Source: JAXMBX01 sp046349635
GTDB taxonomy: Bacteria; Planctomycetota; Planctomycetia; Planctomycetales; Planctomycetaceae
DNA: 64,000 bases
Assembly: GCA_046349635.1 (NCBI GenBank)
Contig: JAXMBX010000010.1
Location: 42,650-106,649 of the forward strand
Direction of reading: 5' to 3'
Shown: piece after piece, positions 30,806 to 39,225 of the stretch
How positions within the stretch are numbered: the stretch's first letter is position 1
How the letters are laid out: each line of letters starts with the position of its first letter
Position numbers and translations under genes: made by a program
The notes under the pieces: generated by a model
The model's input: only the letters and a program-made list of their open reading frames with translations
What the model was told of the DNA's origin: nothing
The model's database searches: none

Positions 30806-32164
30806 ATGAAGAAATCTTTCGCTTGCTGCCTGCTCTCACTCGTTGTGACGTGTTCACTGACCACTTTCGTTTCCGCGCAGGATGCCGCGAAGCCGGTCTT
30901 CAAAGTCGGGTTTGCGAAGCGGGACGTGACCCCCAAAGATCCGATGCCGATGTGGGGTTACGGCGCTCGGCATGCCATGTTGTCTCAGGGGATGCTGGAT
31001 CCGCTGCAGGCGAAGATTGTGGTGATTGAAGCGGGAAAGGAACGGCTGGCGATCGTGGGGTGGGATATCGGGCGCGGGCCTACGGAAAAGATGATGGAGA
31101 AGATCCGCAAGGAGATCAAAGAGAAGGCGGGAGTCGGGCATGTGATGATCAGCGGATCGCACTCGCATCACGGCCCGGTGCTGGAGCTCTCCGATCGTCC
31201 CGGCTTCGGCAAAGGGAAATTTGATGCGGCGGTGAAGTATATCGACGGGTTGGCGGACGTGTTGATCGGGGGGATTGTGGAGGCAGCTGGAAAGTTGCAG
31301 CCAGCCAAGATTGGAGTGGGGACGAAGAATGTGACCTATAACCGGAACCGGCACACGAAGCGACCGGGCCCGAAGGTGACGGACCCGATGCTGGCGGTGA
31401 TCCGGTTCGACAGTCTGGACGGAAAGCCGCTGGCGTTGATCGTCAACTTTGCGGCACATCCGGTGATGACTGACACCAAGATCCTGAAATTCTCGGCGGA
31501 TTATCCGGGCTTTCTGATGAATGAAGTCGAAAAGACGATGAACGCGCCGTGTGTGTTCATGCAGGGGGCGTCCGGGGACATGAGTCCGAATTCACCGCCG
31601 GGAGTTTCGGGGCCGCAGCAGTTCGGGACGCACGTCGGAAAAGAATGCGCCGCAATTGCGCAGGAGATCAAAACCGAGGTGCCGGAGAAACCTTCCATTC
31701 AAGGGCGGGTGGACAAGTTTGAATTTCCGACGCGGATCAACATGGGGGATCCGCTGGTGATGGCGGCGTTCAGCTATGCGTTCTTTCCCGAACTGGTCCA
31801 GAACTTCGTCGAAGAATTCAGAGACGGGCTGCGTCCCGAGTTGAATACGATTGTCCTGAACAAGGACTTGGCGCTGGTGGGGGGATCGGGGGAGTTCTTC
31901 TGCAACCACGCGAACCGGCTGAAGGAACGGGCGTACATCAAGAACACGCTGTTCTTCGGTTACTGCAACGGCCACCACATGTATTTCCCGACGATTGAGG
32001 CGGTTTCGGAAGGGGGATACGGGGCGGATTCGCAGGTGTCGCAGGTGGAGATCGGCGGGGGTGAGAAGATGATGAACCGGGCGCTGATCAACATCTACAC
32101 GATGCTGGGGTTGATGCAGGAGGGGAAGGAAAAGCTGCCGTTGCTGGGAGGGAAGAAGAAGTAG
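30806..32164 (+). CDS. Neutral/alkaline non-lysosomal ceramidase-like protein, exported
   Basis: The ATG at 30806 (MKKSFACCLLSL) begins a signal peptide ending FVSAQ; upstream in-frame codons are not hydrophobic. The mature protein follows the N-terminal part of the ceramidase family: FKVGFAKRDVTPKDPMPMWGYG, MISGSHSHHGPVLE (zinc-ligand-type HSHH), RFDSLDGKPLALIVNFAAHPV and CVFMQGASGDMSPN, where the Ser-rich turn is near the catalytic site of true ceramidases. At 452 residues it is shorter than classical enzymes (about 650-700) and lacks their C-terminal Ig-like domain. Planctomycetes carry many such short forms. Hydrolysis of an amide-linked lipid is plausible but unproven. Confidence 0.8.
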   Translation: MKKSFACCLLSLVVTCSLTTFVSAQDAAKPVFKVGFAKRDVTPKDPMPMWGYGARHAMLSQGMLDPLQAKIVVIEAGKERLAIVGWDIGRGPTEKMMEKIRKEIKEKAGVGHVMISGSHSHHGPVLELSDRPGFGKGKFDAAVKYIDGLADVLIGGIVEAAGKLQPAKIGVGTKNVTYNRNRHTKRPGPKVTDPMLAVIRFDSLDGKPLALIVNFAAHPVMTDTKILKFSADYPGFLMNEVEKTMNAPCVFMQGASGDMSPNSPPGVSGPQQFGTHVGKECAAIAQEIKTEVPEKPSIQGRVDKFEFPTRINMGDPLVMAAFSYAFFPELVQNFVEEFRDGLRPELNTIVLNKDLALVGGSGEFFCNHANRLKERAYIKNTLFFGYCNGHHMYFPTIEAVSEGGYGADSQVSQVEIGGGEKMMNRALINIYTMLGLMQEGKEKLPLLGGKKK

Positions 32165-32187
32165 GGGTGGATGGGGTGGAACATCGT

Positions 32188-32285
32188 TCAGAGACGATTG
32201 GACCGCCCCCTCACCGGAAAGTTAACGCTATCGCCTTCACAATGACCAGATGCCCATCTGGTCATGCTCAGTTGATACGCCTCGG
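32188..32285 (+). repeat. Family C hairpin repeat, copy 4
   Basis: The left flank is CAGAGACGATTGGACCGCCC. The stem is ATGACCAGAT (32242-32251) with ATCTGGTCAT (32256-32265), loop GCCC. The right flank CAGTTGATACGC is a diverged form of the shared GGTTGATCCC. Confidence 0.7.
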
Positions 32286-32420
32286 CAGTGGCACCCGTCA
32301 ACGGAAGCGGGTGGTGCAGGAGACGCTTGGGGCGCCCCTGCCCGGGATGGTCGAAGTCCAACTGATCCTCTTGTCGCGGCAACCCGGGGCGCCGCGGCGG
32401 TGGCGGGACCACCCACGACT

Positions 32421-32715
32421 TTAATACCCTCCGCTGGCGTCGCAGCAGCAGACCGGGCTCCGCAGCCGGGGCAGCCACCGCCGTATTTCTTCATGATGGC
32501 CTGCTGGAGATCGACGCCGGAGATATTCGCGATGGTGGCGAGCCAGGCGAGGACGTCGGCGAATTCGAGTTCGAGTTCCTCGGTGTGCCTTCACGGAGGG
32601 CGGCGGCGAGTTCTCCGACCTCCTTCCATGAGCCACATGAAGGTCCCTTCGATGCCTCGCCGTCCTTGGCGGAGTACATCTCGCGGATGAGATCCTGGAG
32701 GTCTCCCAGGGTCAT
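32421..32715 (-). CDS. MazG-like nucleotide pyrophosphohydrolase (frameshifted)
   Basis: The ATG at 32715 starts MTLGDLQDLIREMYSAKDG. The core helix EVGELAAALRE carries the ExxE-type metal-binding pattern of MazG-like enzymes, and in the next frame ELELEFADVLAWLATIANI supplies the second acidic helix (ExxD). The product ends with CPGCG and a further Cys cluster SPVCCCD, a small zinc-site-like tail seen in planctomycetal MazG proteins. The stop at 32421 fits this tail. About three single-base breaks (near 32645, 32585 and 32465) divide it. The full product would be about 98 residues. The likely role is hydrolysis of non-canonical or damaged nucleoside triphosphates. Confidence 0.65.
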
Positions 32716-32763
32716 GGGAGCAGGGTCAGAGGGTCAGGTCGGTGGCGGGTGTCCTTCGTCCGA

Positions 32764-33547
32764 TTACATTTCGCCGGAATCGCGGTTGGACCACCAGGGA
32801 GGCTGACGCCACCGTCCAGGGTGAGGATGCTGCCGGTCATGTAGTCGGCGTCATCACTGAGCATGTAGGCGATTCCCTTGGCGATTTCCTCGGGACGTCC
32901 CAGACGGCCAGGGGAGTTTCTGGCCTCCGGCTTCGATCTGTTCTTCGGTGAAGAATTTTCGTTGCCGGGGTATCGACCCAGCCGGGGTAGATGGTGTTGA
33001 CGCGGACGCGGTGCTGGACGAGTTCAATGGCAGCGGTGCGGACCATGTGGTCGATGGCGGCTTTGGCCATGTTGTAGGCCATGGCGGTGGGGATGGCGAG
33101 GACGGCGTGCGGAGAGCTGACGACGACGATGGAGCCCCCCTTCCCTTGCTTGACCATCTGAATGGCGGAGGCGCGGACACCGTTGAAGGCGCCCCACATG
33201 GTGACGTCGATGGTGCGGCGGAAACCGGTCATGTCGGCGTCGATCATCCGCTGGCGGTCGCTGTAGGCCGCGTTGGAGACGAACATTTCGAGGCTGCCGA
33301 ATTCCTGAACGGTTTTGGCGACCATTTCCTCGACGGCGGCCTGATCGGCGACGTCGGCCCGAACGAGTAAGGCCTTGCAACCGAGCTTGCGGATCTCGGC
33401 GGCGACTTCCTCCGCTTCATCGGGGTGGGAGCGGAAATTGATGGCGACATTGGCGCCGTCCTGAGCCATCTGGAGGGCACAGGCGCGGCCGATGCCGCGT
33501 GAAGCCCCGGTGATCAATACATTACGTCCGGCAAATCGTTTCGTCAC
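32764..33547 (-). CDS. Short-chain dehydrogenase/reductase (frameshifted 3' end)
   Basis: The ATG at 33547 starts a classical SDR: NVLITGASRGIGRACA (NAD(P)-binding TGxxxGIG), LLVRADVAD, FVSNAAYSD (NNAG equivalent), IVVVSSPHAV (catalytic Ser strand) and AYNMAKAAIDHM (catalytic YxxxK). VRVNTIYPGWVDTP is the usual segment after the catalytic Lys. The frame then shifts near 32950, and the expected tail continues as FFTEEQIEAGGQKLPW, GRPEEIAKGIAYMLSDDADY and MTGSILTLDGGV, stopping at 32764 after one more shift near 32786, where one C appears missing. The intact product would be about 260 residues, the family norm. The substrate is unknown. Confidence 0.8.
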
Positions 33548-33840
33548 AATACGTTCCCTTAACCTCTTTCAATCGCTCGCGTGTTCGAATGCTGCCGGGG
33601 GCGGCAGAGGCTGACATTCTAGCGGAAGGGGAGGAAGTTCGCGACAGAGCGGGGAATGGGTTGAATGGAGTTTAGAAGCCAGGGCTCAACCCCGCGGGAA
33701 AGAAAACCTCTTGTGGCTGGCGCCACCCAATCATCGGCGTTCGTCGACATCGTTATTCTGACGCACAAGGCGCAAGGCAGTGTGCCTGACGGCACCCGGC
33801 CACGAGGCGGCAGGGCCACCCAGGAATATGAGATAGGTTG

Positions 33841-36090
33841 TCAGGGGAATTCGAGGGACCACCAGCGGCGGTAGGTCCAATAGAACATCGCGAGGCCGAG
33901 GGGCCAGAAGAGGGCACCGGCCAAGAGGGGGAAGTTCGGGGAGGCGATAAATTTTCCCAGGTCATCGGCCTGGGGAGGGTTCATGTAGGGGAGGGTCAGC
34001 AGGACGAACGAAGCGATCCCACAGGCAAACATGATGACGATGGCTTGCCACATGCTGCGAAGGGTGACCACGAAATAGAGAAAGCCGAAGAAGGTGACGC
34101 AGAAGCCGGTGGTGGACCAGATGACGACCAGACTTCCCCAGACGGGATCGCCCCAGCGATTGGTCGTGAGTGAGGCGATCAGGCTCATCAGCAGGATAAG
34201 CAGACAGAATGGTGCGACGTCGCGGGCATAGACCCGGAGCATGTCGCGGCGGATCTGTTCGCGGGCGATCGGTTTGACGAGGAGTTCGTATCCCAGCCCG
34301 GTGAGGCGGCGGGTCCAGAAACTATAAGTCATGAGGACGATCTGGAAGGTCATCTGCATCAGAACGAAGGGGATGATCATGCGCCACATATTTGTGGTGG
34401 TGGGGGAGAGCGCGAGTCCCGGGAGCATGAAGACTCCGCAGAGGCTTCCGGTCAGATAAATCCACCAGGTGTAGTTGCGGGGATAGATACTCCGTAACAG
34501 GAAGATGCCCGGACGGCCGAGTCGTTTGTTCACGCTGGCGGCGAGAGCTTCCAGTTGGGCAGGATCCTGAGGAGTCAGGAAAGGATTGGGAGACTGTGCC
34601 AGTTGAGTCGGGGTCTGTCCTAGAAGTCCCCAGTCCTGTTTCATGGTGACCGAAGGAACGGAGACCCCCAGATCGAGGAGGCGGCGGTAAAGGTGGAGGA
34701 AGCGCATTGTTCCCAGCGCGACTGCCGTTGCGGCGGCCAGGACGCAGACTATCGATTTCCAGAGGATGCCGGTGGAGAAGAAGTCGACGAAGCCCTGATA
34801 CAGGGCATCCGCATACCAGGCTTCGAACCACCCCAGAAGTCTGAAGGCGGGGGCGAGGCCGGAGATCAAACCGAAGATCACGATGAAATAAGCGAACCGC
34901 AAGGCGATGGCTGTGGGAGTGTTGGCCTTGGGATTGGGGACCTGGGTTCTCCCCCAGACGCTCGCGGTGATGACGAGGGTCAGACTCCAGAAAAACAGGT
35001 TGGCGAAGGGAGACCAGGGAGCGGTGAGAAGTGCGAGGAGCAGAAACTGAAGCGTGATCGCTCCCAAGAGGGTCCCCGCGGCCAGCAGATGCGGAGCGAC
35101 GAAGTGCGGGGAGGTCATGCGTCCGAGATACTGAAACTGCCCCTGGAAGTGCATGCCGCCGAACAGACAGAGGAAAAAGAAGGGGAGCCAATAGTTGATG
35201 GCGAATGGAAAGGATGCGCGGGGTTGCAGAATGGGAAGCTGCCAGACTTGAGGGAGGAGTTCCCGGAGATGCGTGCGCAGGGCGTCGATTCTCTGTAATT
35301 CTTCCGGCGAGATCCTGGTTTGTTGCCCAAAAGGTTGCCAGAGAGCAAAAATGGCCCGGAGGTGAGGGAGCGCGGTCAGGCCACCAAAATCGACAGGCTG
35401 TTGCGTGCGGAGCCGACTGACAGTCCAGGAACTGACATTGCCCAGTCCGAGAACCTGCAGTGATTTGAGGCTGCGCACCTGGGACAGGACATCCGTATTG
35501 GCGAGGGAGTTGTCCCCGAGGACCAGGGTTTTCAAGTCCGGCAGGTCGGAGAGTTCTTCCAGACCCTCCTTGACGAAGGATTGCTCGAGATCGAGAAAGC
35601 TGAGATTGCTCAAGGTGGAGAGGTGCTTGAGATCCTCGCGCGACAGTACGAAACCATGCAGACACAGGCGTTCTAAACGGGGAACGCGGCGCAGGTTTTC
35701 GAGAACTTGCGTGGGGGACTTTGCTTTTCGTGCAACTATTGAACTGCGGAGTTGCAGCCCTGTGAGGTCTTTGAGGCGAGTCAGTTGATCCCACGCTTCG
35801 GGATTGTCGAGGTCTCCAACGACGTCGAGGTATTTGTCGGTGGGTTTGGAGATGAGGTTGCTGCCGGGCAAATAGGTGCCATAGCGAGTCCAGTCCTGCA
35901 CCCACTGGAGGGCCGTCGGTTTCGAGGAGGTGGCGAGAAAGCTTTCCCAGCTCTTCGAAAAATAGTTGGCGACCTGAAAGAGTTGAATCGCGGTGGCGAC
36001 GAGCAGTGCGACCCAGACGCTGCGACGGGACAGAGTCAGCCGGAGTGCCCAGCCGTACTGTTTCCAGAATGCATCAGAGGGATCAGGCAT
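33841..36090 (-). CDS. ABC transporter permease with embedded leucine-rich repeats
   Basis: This 749-residue membrane protein begins with one membrane segment (VWVALLVATAIQLFQVANYF). Residues 100-235 then contain about four leucine-rich repeats, such as LERLCLHGFVLSREDLKHLS, LSNLSFLDLEQ, LPDLKTLVLGDNSL and LKSLQVLGLGNVSS. About ten hydrophobic segments follow in two groups (roughly residues 300-475 and 545-740), as in ABC-2-type permeases. The repeat domain should lie outside the cytoplasm if the first segment is a membrane anchor. The gene overlaps the upstream ATPase gene by 8 bases, which supports coupled translation. LRRs in an ABC permease are unusual. The function is unknown; export or envelope sensing is possible. 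Confidence 0.75.
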   Translation of the reverse strand: MPDPSDAFWKQYGWALRLTLSRRSVWVALLVATAIQLFQVANYFSKSWESFLATSSKPTALQWVQDWTRYGTYLPGSNLISKPTDKYLDVVGDLDNPEAWDQLTRLKDLTGLQLRSSIVARKAKSPTQVLENLRRVPRLERLCLHGFVLSREDLKHLSTLSNLSFLDLEQSFVKEGLEELSDLPDLKTLVLGDNSLANTDVLSQVRSLKSLQVLGLGNVSSWTVSRLRTQQPVDFGGLTALPHLRAIFALWQPFGQQTRISPEELQRIDALRTHLRELLPQVWQLPILQPRASFPFAINYWLPFFFLCLFGGMHFQGQFQYLGRMTSPHFVAPHLLAAGTLLGAITLQFLLLALLTAPWSPFANLFFWSLTLVITASVWGRTQVPNPKANTPTAIALRFAYFIVIFGLISGLAPAFRLLGWFEAWYADALYQGFVDFFSTGILWKSIVCVLAAATAVALGTMRFLHLYRRLLDLGVSVPSVTMKQDWGLLGQTPTQLAQSPNPFLTPQDPAQLEALAASVNKRLGRPGIFLLRSIYPRNYTWWIYLTGSLCGVFMLPGLALSPTTTNMWRMIIPFVLMQMTFQIVLMTYSFWTRRLTGLGYELLVKPIAREQIRRDMLRVYARDVAPFCLLILLMSLIASLTTNRWGDPVWGSLVVIWSTTGFCVTFFGFLYFVVTLRSMWQAIVIMFACGIASFVLLTLPYMNPPQADDLGKFIASPNFPLLAGALFWPLGLAMFYWTYRRWWSLEFP

Positions 36091-36979
36091 GGTGCAGCTC
36101 CAGGAAGATTTCTTCGAGGTTCAGGTCTTCCACGGCGACGTCGGCCGCGTAGCGCTCGCGGAGGTTCTCCAGCGAGAGTGGTTCAAGGTTGCGGACGGAG
36201 ACGAGGGCCTCATTGCCGTCGACTTCGGTGCGGAGCGCGCCAGGTAGTGTGAAGTTTCCGGGCAGTGGTTCACCGGCCCGGATGCGGAGGCGTTTCACCT
36301 GATCCTTGAGGAGGTCGAGTTCCTCGTGGCAGGTGATGACTCCGTCCTGCAGAACGGCGACGTGCGAAGCGACGCGGTCGAGATCGGAGGTGATGTGGGT
36401 GGAAAACAGGATGGTGTGATGCTCGTCCTGGGCGATTTCGAGGATCGTGCGGAGGAACTCGCGGCGAGCGATCGGATCGAGACTGGCGACGGGTTCATCG
36501 AGGATCAACAGTTCCGGACGATGGCCGAGGGCGAGGACGAGGGCGAGTTTCTGCACCTGCCCGGTGGAGAGGGGGCCGACGCGGTCATCGCGAGGGAGTT
36601 CCCAGCGGTCGAGGAGGGACTCCGCCCAGGCGTGGTCCCAGTTGGGATAGAAGGCGGCGGTATAGGCGACGACGTGGCGGACCTTGAGCCAGGGGAAGAG
36701 GCGGACTTCCTGGGGGACGTAGCCGAGGCGGGATTTAGCCTGGGGGCTGAGCGTCCAGGGATCTTCGCCGAAGAGGCGGATATGTCCGCTGGAGATGCGG
36801 AGCAGGCCGAGGAGGCACTTGATGAGGGTGGATTTCCCGCAGCCGTTCGTCCCCAAGAGTCCCACGACGCAGCCCTGAGGGATCTCCAGAGAGACATCCT
36901 GCAGGACATGGCGTGTGCCGAAGGTTTTCCCCACATGGGAAAGCTGAATCACGGAGTTGATCGTGGAGGAGTTAATCAT
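36083..36979 (-). CDS. ABC transporter ATP-binding protein
   Basis: A 298-residue ATPase with all expected motifs: Walker A GTNGCGKST (residues 43-51), Q-loop YVPQEVRLFP, signature LSTGQVQKLAL, Walker B LLILDEPVASLDP and H-loop FSTHITSDLD. The domain resembles the YtrB/CcmA-like group paired with GntR regulators of the YtrA type. The last 80 residues are a C-terminal extension with little similarity known to me. It overlaps the GntR gene by 8 bases upstream and the permease gene by 8 bases downstream, so the three form one tightly coupled operon. Confidence 0.9.
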   Translation of the reverse strand: MINSSTINSVIQLSHVGKTFGTRHVLQDVSLEIPQGCVVGLLGTNGCGKSTLIKCLLGLLRISSGHIRLFGEDPWTLSPQAKSRLGYVPQEVRLFPWLKVRHVVAYTAAFYPNWDHAWAESLLDRWELPRDDRVGPLSTGQVQKLALVLALGHRPELLILDEPVASLDPIARREFLRTILEIAQDEHHTILFSTHITSDLDRVASHVAVLQDGVITCHEELDLLKDQVKRLRIRAGEPLPGNFTLPGALRTEVDGNEALVSVRNLEPLSLENLRERYAADVAVEDLNLEEIFLELHHA

Positions 36980-37388
36980 GGGAAGGTGCCTTGGGGAGCG
37001 ATTTGTGTTCTTTCTGGACCGACTTCAGGAGAGCCAGCAGCTGGGGATCGGTGAGATTTAACTGTTCAGCCCGGGCGACGAGGTCTTCGACGAGGGGGCG
37101 GAGTTCCTGCTGGCGCTCGGCGACGGAGGAGAGGGCAGCGCCTGGTTTGACCCGCATGCCGGTTCCGCGAATGCGTTCGATGAGGCCTTCCGCCTCGAGA
37201 AGGGAATAGGCCTTGGAGACGGTCATCATGTTGATCTGCAGGTCTGAGGCGAGTTGCCGGACGCTGGGGAGGAGTTCACCGGCGGCGAGACGACCGCCTG
37301 CAACTTGTCCGCGGACCTGATCGACGATCTGGCGATAGAGGGGGATGCCGGACTGGGGCTGGATGGTGAACAGGAATCGGTTTGTCAT
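36972..37388 (-). CDS. GntR-family (YtrA-type) transcriptional regulator
   Basis: This 138-residue regulator has the winged-helix N-terminus of the GntR family: GIPLYRQIVDQVRGQVAGGR, LPSVRQLASDLQINMMTVSK as recognition helix, and AYSLLEAEGLIERIRGTGMRV as wing. The C-terminus is a short helical dimerisation segment, not a ligand domain, which marks the YtrA subfamily. YtrA-type regulators usually sit first in an ABC-transporter operon and repress it. Here an inverted repeat 19 bases upstream of the ATG fits an autoregulatory operator. Confidence 0.9.
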   Translation of the reverse strand: MTNRFLFTIQPQSGIPLYRQIVDQVRGQVAGGRLAAGELLPSVRQLASDLQINMMTVSKAYSLLEAEGLIERIRGTGMRVKPGAALSSVAERQQELRPLVEDLVARAEQLNLTDPQLLALLKSVQKEHKSLPKAPSHD

Positions 37389-37406
37389 CGCATATCACTT
37401 GTCATA

Positions 37407-37428
37407 GTGCATTATTACAGTAATACAC
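37407..37428. promoter_or_regulatory. Probable GntR/YtrA operator
   Basis: TATTAC-a-GTAATA (37413-37425) is a 6-bp inverted repeat around one central base, inside a wider GTGCA...TACAC symmetry (37407-37428). It lies 19 bases upstream of the GntR start in an AT-rich patch, where the promoter of the ABC operon is expected. YtrA-type regulators are known to bind such palindromes. Confidence 0.65.
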
Positions 37429-37586
37429 ATGGTCGCGGCTGTCAACGGAGAAAATGGAATTAAATTTTATCGCGGGAAATCAGCCGCTGATCGACAGAGG
37501 AAATGTTTGCGGAGAGACTGTATTGTCTTCTGGGAGTGACACAGAAAATCTCTTCAATCAGCACACAACTCTGCGGAGGTGGCACC

Positions 37587-38471
37587 ATGCGCGCGCGAAT
37601 CGGTCTGTTTGCAATCCTGTTTCTGGGGCTGGGAGCTGTTATGAATTCCGCGAATGCGGCCGATCCGCAGGTGATCCCGCTGTGGCCGAATGGAGCTCCA
37701 GGGGCGAAAGGGAATACGGAGAAGGACCAGCCGACGCTGACGGTGTTTCCGGCTCCCAAATCCAAAGGGACGACGGCGGCGTTTATCGTGTGCCCGGGGG
37801 GAGGATACGGGGGATTGGCGACGACGTATGAAGGGACGGAAGTGTGCGAGTACTTCCAGTCACTGGGGATCACGGCGTGCATGCTGAAGTACCGCCTGAC
37901 GCCTTACAAACACCCGATCATGCTCGGTGATGCCCAGCGGGCCGTGCGGGTGGTGCGTTCCAAGGCGGGGGAATGGAACATCGATCCGCAGAAGATCGGA
38001 GTGCTAGGGTTCTCTGCCGGGGGGCACCTGGTTTCGACGCTGGGGACGCATTTTGACGCAGGCAAGCCGGATGCGGAGGACCCGATCGACCGGTTGAGCT
38101 GCCGTCCGGATGCGATCGTGCTGTGCTATCCCGTGGTGGCGATGGGGACGGAATACGGCCACAAAGGTTCGGAAAAGAACCTGCTGGGTGACAACCCGGA
38201 TCCGAAACTGGTGGCGAGCCTGTCCAACCACACCCAGGTGACCGCGGAGACGCCGCCGACGTTTCTGTTCCATACGGGAGCGGATACGGGGGTGCCGGCG
38301 GAGAACAGCGTGCTGTTCTACATGGCGTTGCGGAGAGCGAAAGTTCCGGCGGAGATGCACATCTTCCAGAACGGGCCGCACGGGGTGGGTCTGGGGAAGA
38401 AGGAGCCGGCGACGCACGTGCTGCCTGTCTTGCTGGCGACGTGGCTGCGGGTGCAGGGGTTTGTGAAGTAG
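37587..38471 (+). CDS. Exported alpha/beta-hydrolase, BD-FAE / acetyl-esterase type
   Basis: I chose the ATG at 37587, where GGAGGTGG lies just upstream; the frame is open further back. A signal peptide (IGLFAILFLGLGAVMNSANA) leads a 270-residue alpha/beta-hydrolase. The oxyanion region is FIVCPGGGYGGLA, the nucleophile elbow GVLGFSAGGHL holds the catalytic Ser, the acid is in HTGADTGVPAENS, and the His is in NGPHGVG. Such planctomycetal esterases are annotated as acetyl-xylan or feruloyl esterases (BD-FAE). Removal of acetyl groups from plant or algal polysaccharides is likely. It is divergent from the GntR operon; the operator there could also affect it. Confidence 0.85.
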   Translation: MRARIGLFAILFLGLGAVMNSANAADPQVIPLWPNGAPGAKGNTEKDQPTLTVFPAPKSKGTTAAFIVCPGGGYGGLATTYEGTEVCEYFQSLGITACMLKYRLTPYKHPIMLGDAQRAVRVVRSKAGEWNIDPQKIGVLGFSAGGHLVSTLGTHFDAGKPDAEDPIDRLSCRPDAIVLCYPVVAMGTEYGHKGSEKNLLGDNPDPKLVASLSNHTQVTAETPPTFLFHTGADTGVPAENSVLFYMALRRAKVPAEMHIFQNGPHGVGLGKKEPATHVLPVLLATWLRVQGFVK

Positions 38472-38512
38472 GAGAAGAGAGTCGACGAAGGCGATGGCGG
38501 AGGCAGGAATTC

Positions 38513-38583
38513 ACATCGATTTGAAGTGGTTCCTGTGGCTAGCGCCACCCAGGTAGCCGGAGATACCGGCAACCTGGGCTACA
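38513..38583 (+). repeat. Family A double-hairpin repeat, copy 5
   Basis: The lead ATCGATTTGAAGTGGTTCCT is followed by hairpin 1, GTGGC-tagc-GCCAC (3-bp loop extended by one). Hairpin 2 is CCCAGGT with ACCTGGG outside and GCCGG with CCGGC inside. Confidence 0.75.
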
Positions 38584-38585
38584 CC

Positions 38586-38637
38586 TCTGATTCGGGGGCT
38601 TCCGCTGAGGCTGAGCGCCCGCGCCACCCACGGGCAT
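38586..38637 (+). repeat. Family E hairpin repeat, copy 2
   Basis: GGGGGCTTCCGCTGAGGCTGAGCGCC and the following CGCGCCACCCACGGG match the element at 25789-25835. It again lies directly after a family A copy and runs up to the RidA stop. Confidence 0.5.
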
Positions 38638-39077
38638 TAGGATTTGATTTCGAAGATCGCTTCGATTTCGACTGCGGAGCCGGTCGGGATCGAGGCGAAT
38701 CCGAGGGCGCTGCGGGCGTGGTAGCCATCCCCTTCCTTACCGAAAATTTCGTGGAAGAGGTCGGAGGCGCCATTGATGACCAGGTGCTGCTCGATGAACT
38801 CGGGGGTGGAATTGACGCAGCCGAGGAGCTTGAGGACTTTCAGCCCGTTGAGCGTGCCGTGGGCATCGTGAACGGAACGGAGAATTTTGACGGCACATTC
38901 GCGGGCGGCCTGTTTCCCCTGCTCAACGGAAACCCCCTGCCCCAGCTTGCCCTTGATGTCGCTGACATGGCCGGAGGTGATGAGCAGGTTCCCAGTGCGG
39001 ATGCACATATTGAGGTAGCCCTTTGTCTGCGGTGCAAAGGTGACTCCCAGGCCTGCGGCTTTCTCTTCGGGGTTCAT
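38637..39077 (-). CDS. RidA (YjgF/YER057c/UK114) family protein
   Basis: The ATG at 39077 (MNPEEKAAGL) has AAGGAC eight bases upstream; the longer open frame has no such site. The 146-residue protein has the RidA fold signatures: NLLITSGHVSDIKGKLGQG, the helix QAARECAVKILRSVHDAHG and VLKLLGCVNSTPEFIEQHLV. It is longer at the C-terminus than enteric RidA, ending ALGFASIPTGSAVEIEAIFE, where the position of the 2-iminobutanoate deaminase Arg is occupied by Ala-Ser. That suggests one of the RidA-like subfamilies that may not deaminate imines. It is cytoplasmic and stands alone. Confidence 0.8.
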   Translation of the reverse strand: MNPEEKAAGLGVTFAPQTKGYLNMCIRTGNLLITSGHVSDIKGKLGQGVSVEQGKQAARECAVKILRSVHDAHGTLNGLKVLKLLGCVNSTPEFIEQHLVINGASDLFHEIFGKEGDGYHARSALGFASIPTGSAVEIEAIFEIKS

Positions 39078-39225
39078 GTCGTTTTGTCCTTCATCAGGGT
39101 TCTCAAGGGATCTCAATCGCCCGCCAAGATCGCATAAGTTTCCGGCAAATTCAAATCGGTGGCGAGGGGGTGTATAGTAAGTGAATTGACTCGACTCCCT
39201 TTTCCCCAATTCGACAGGTGTGGCC

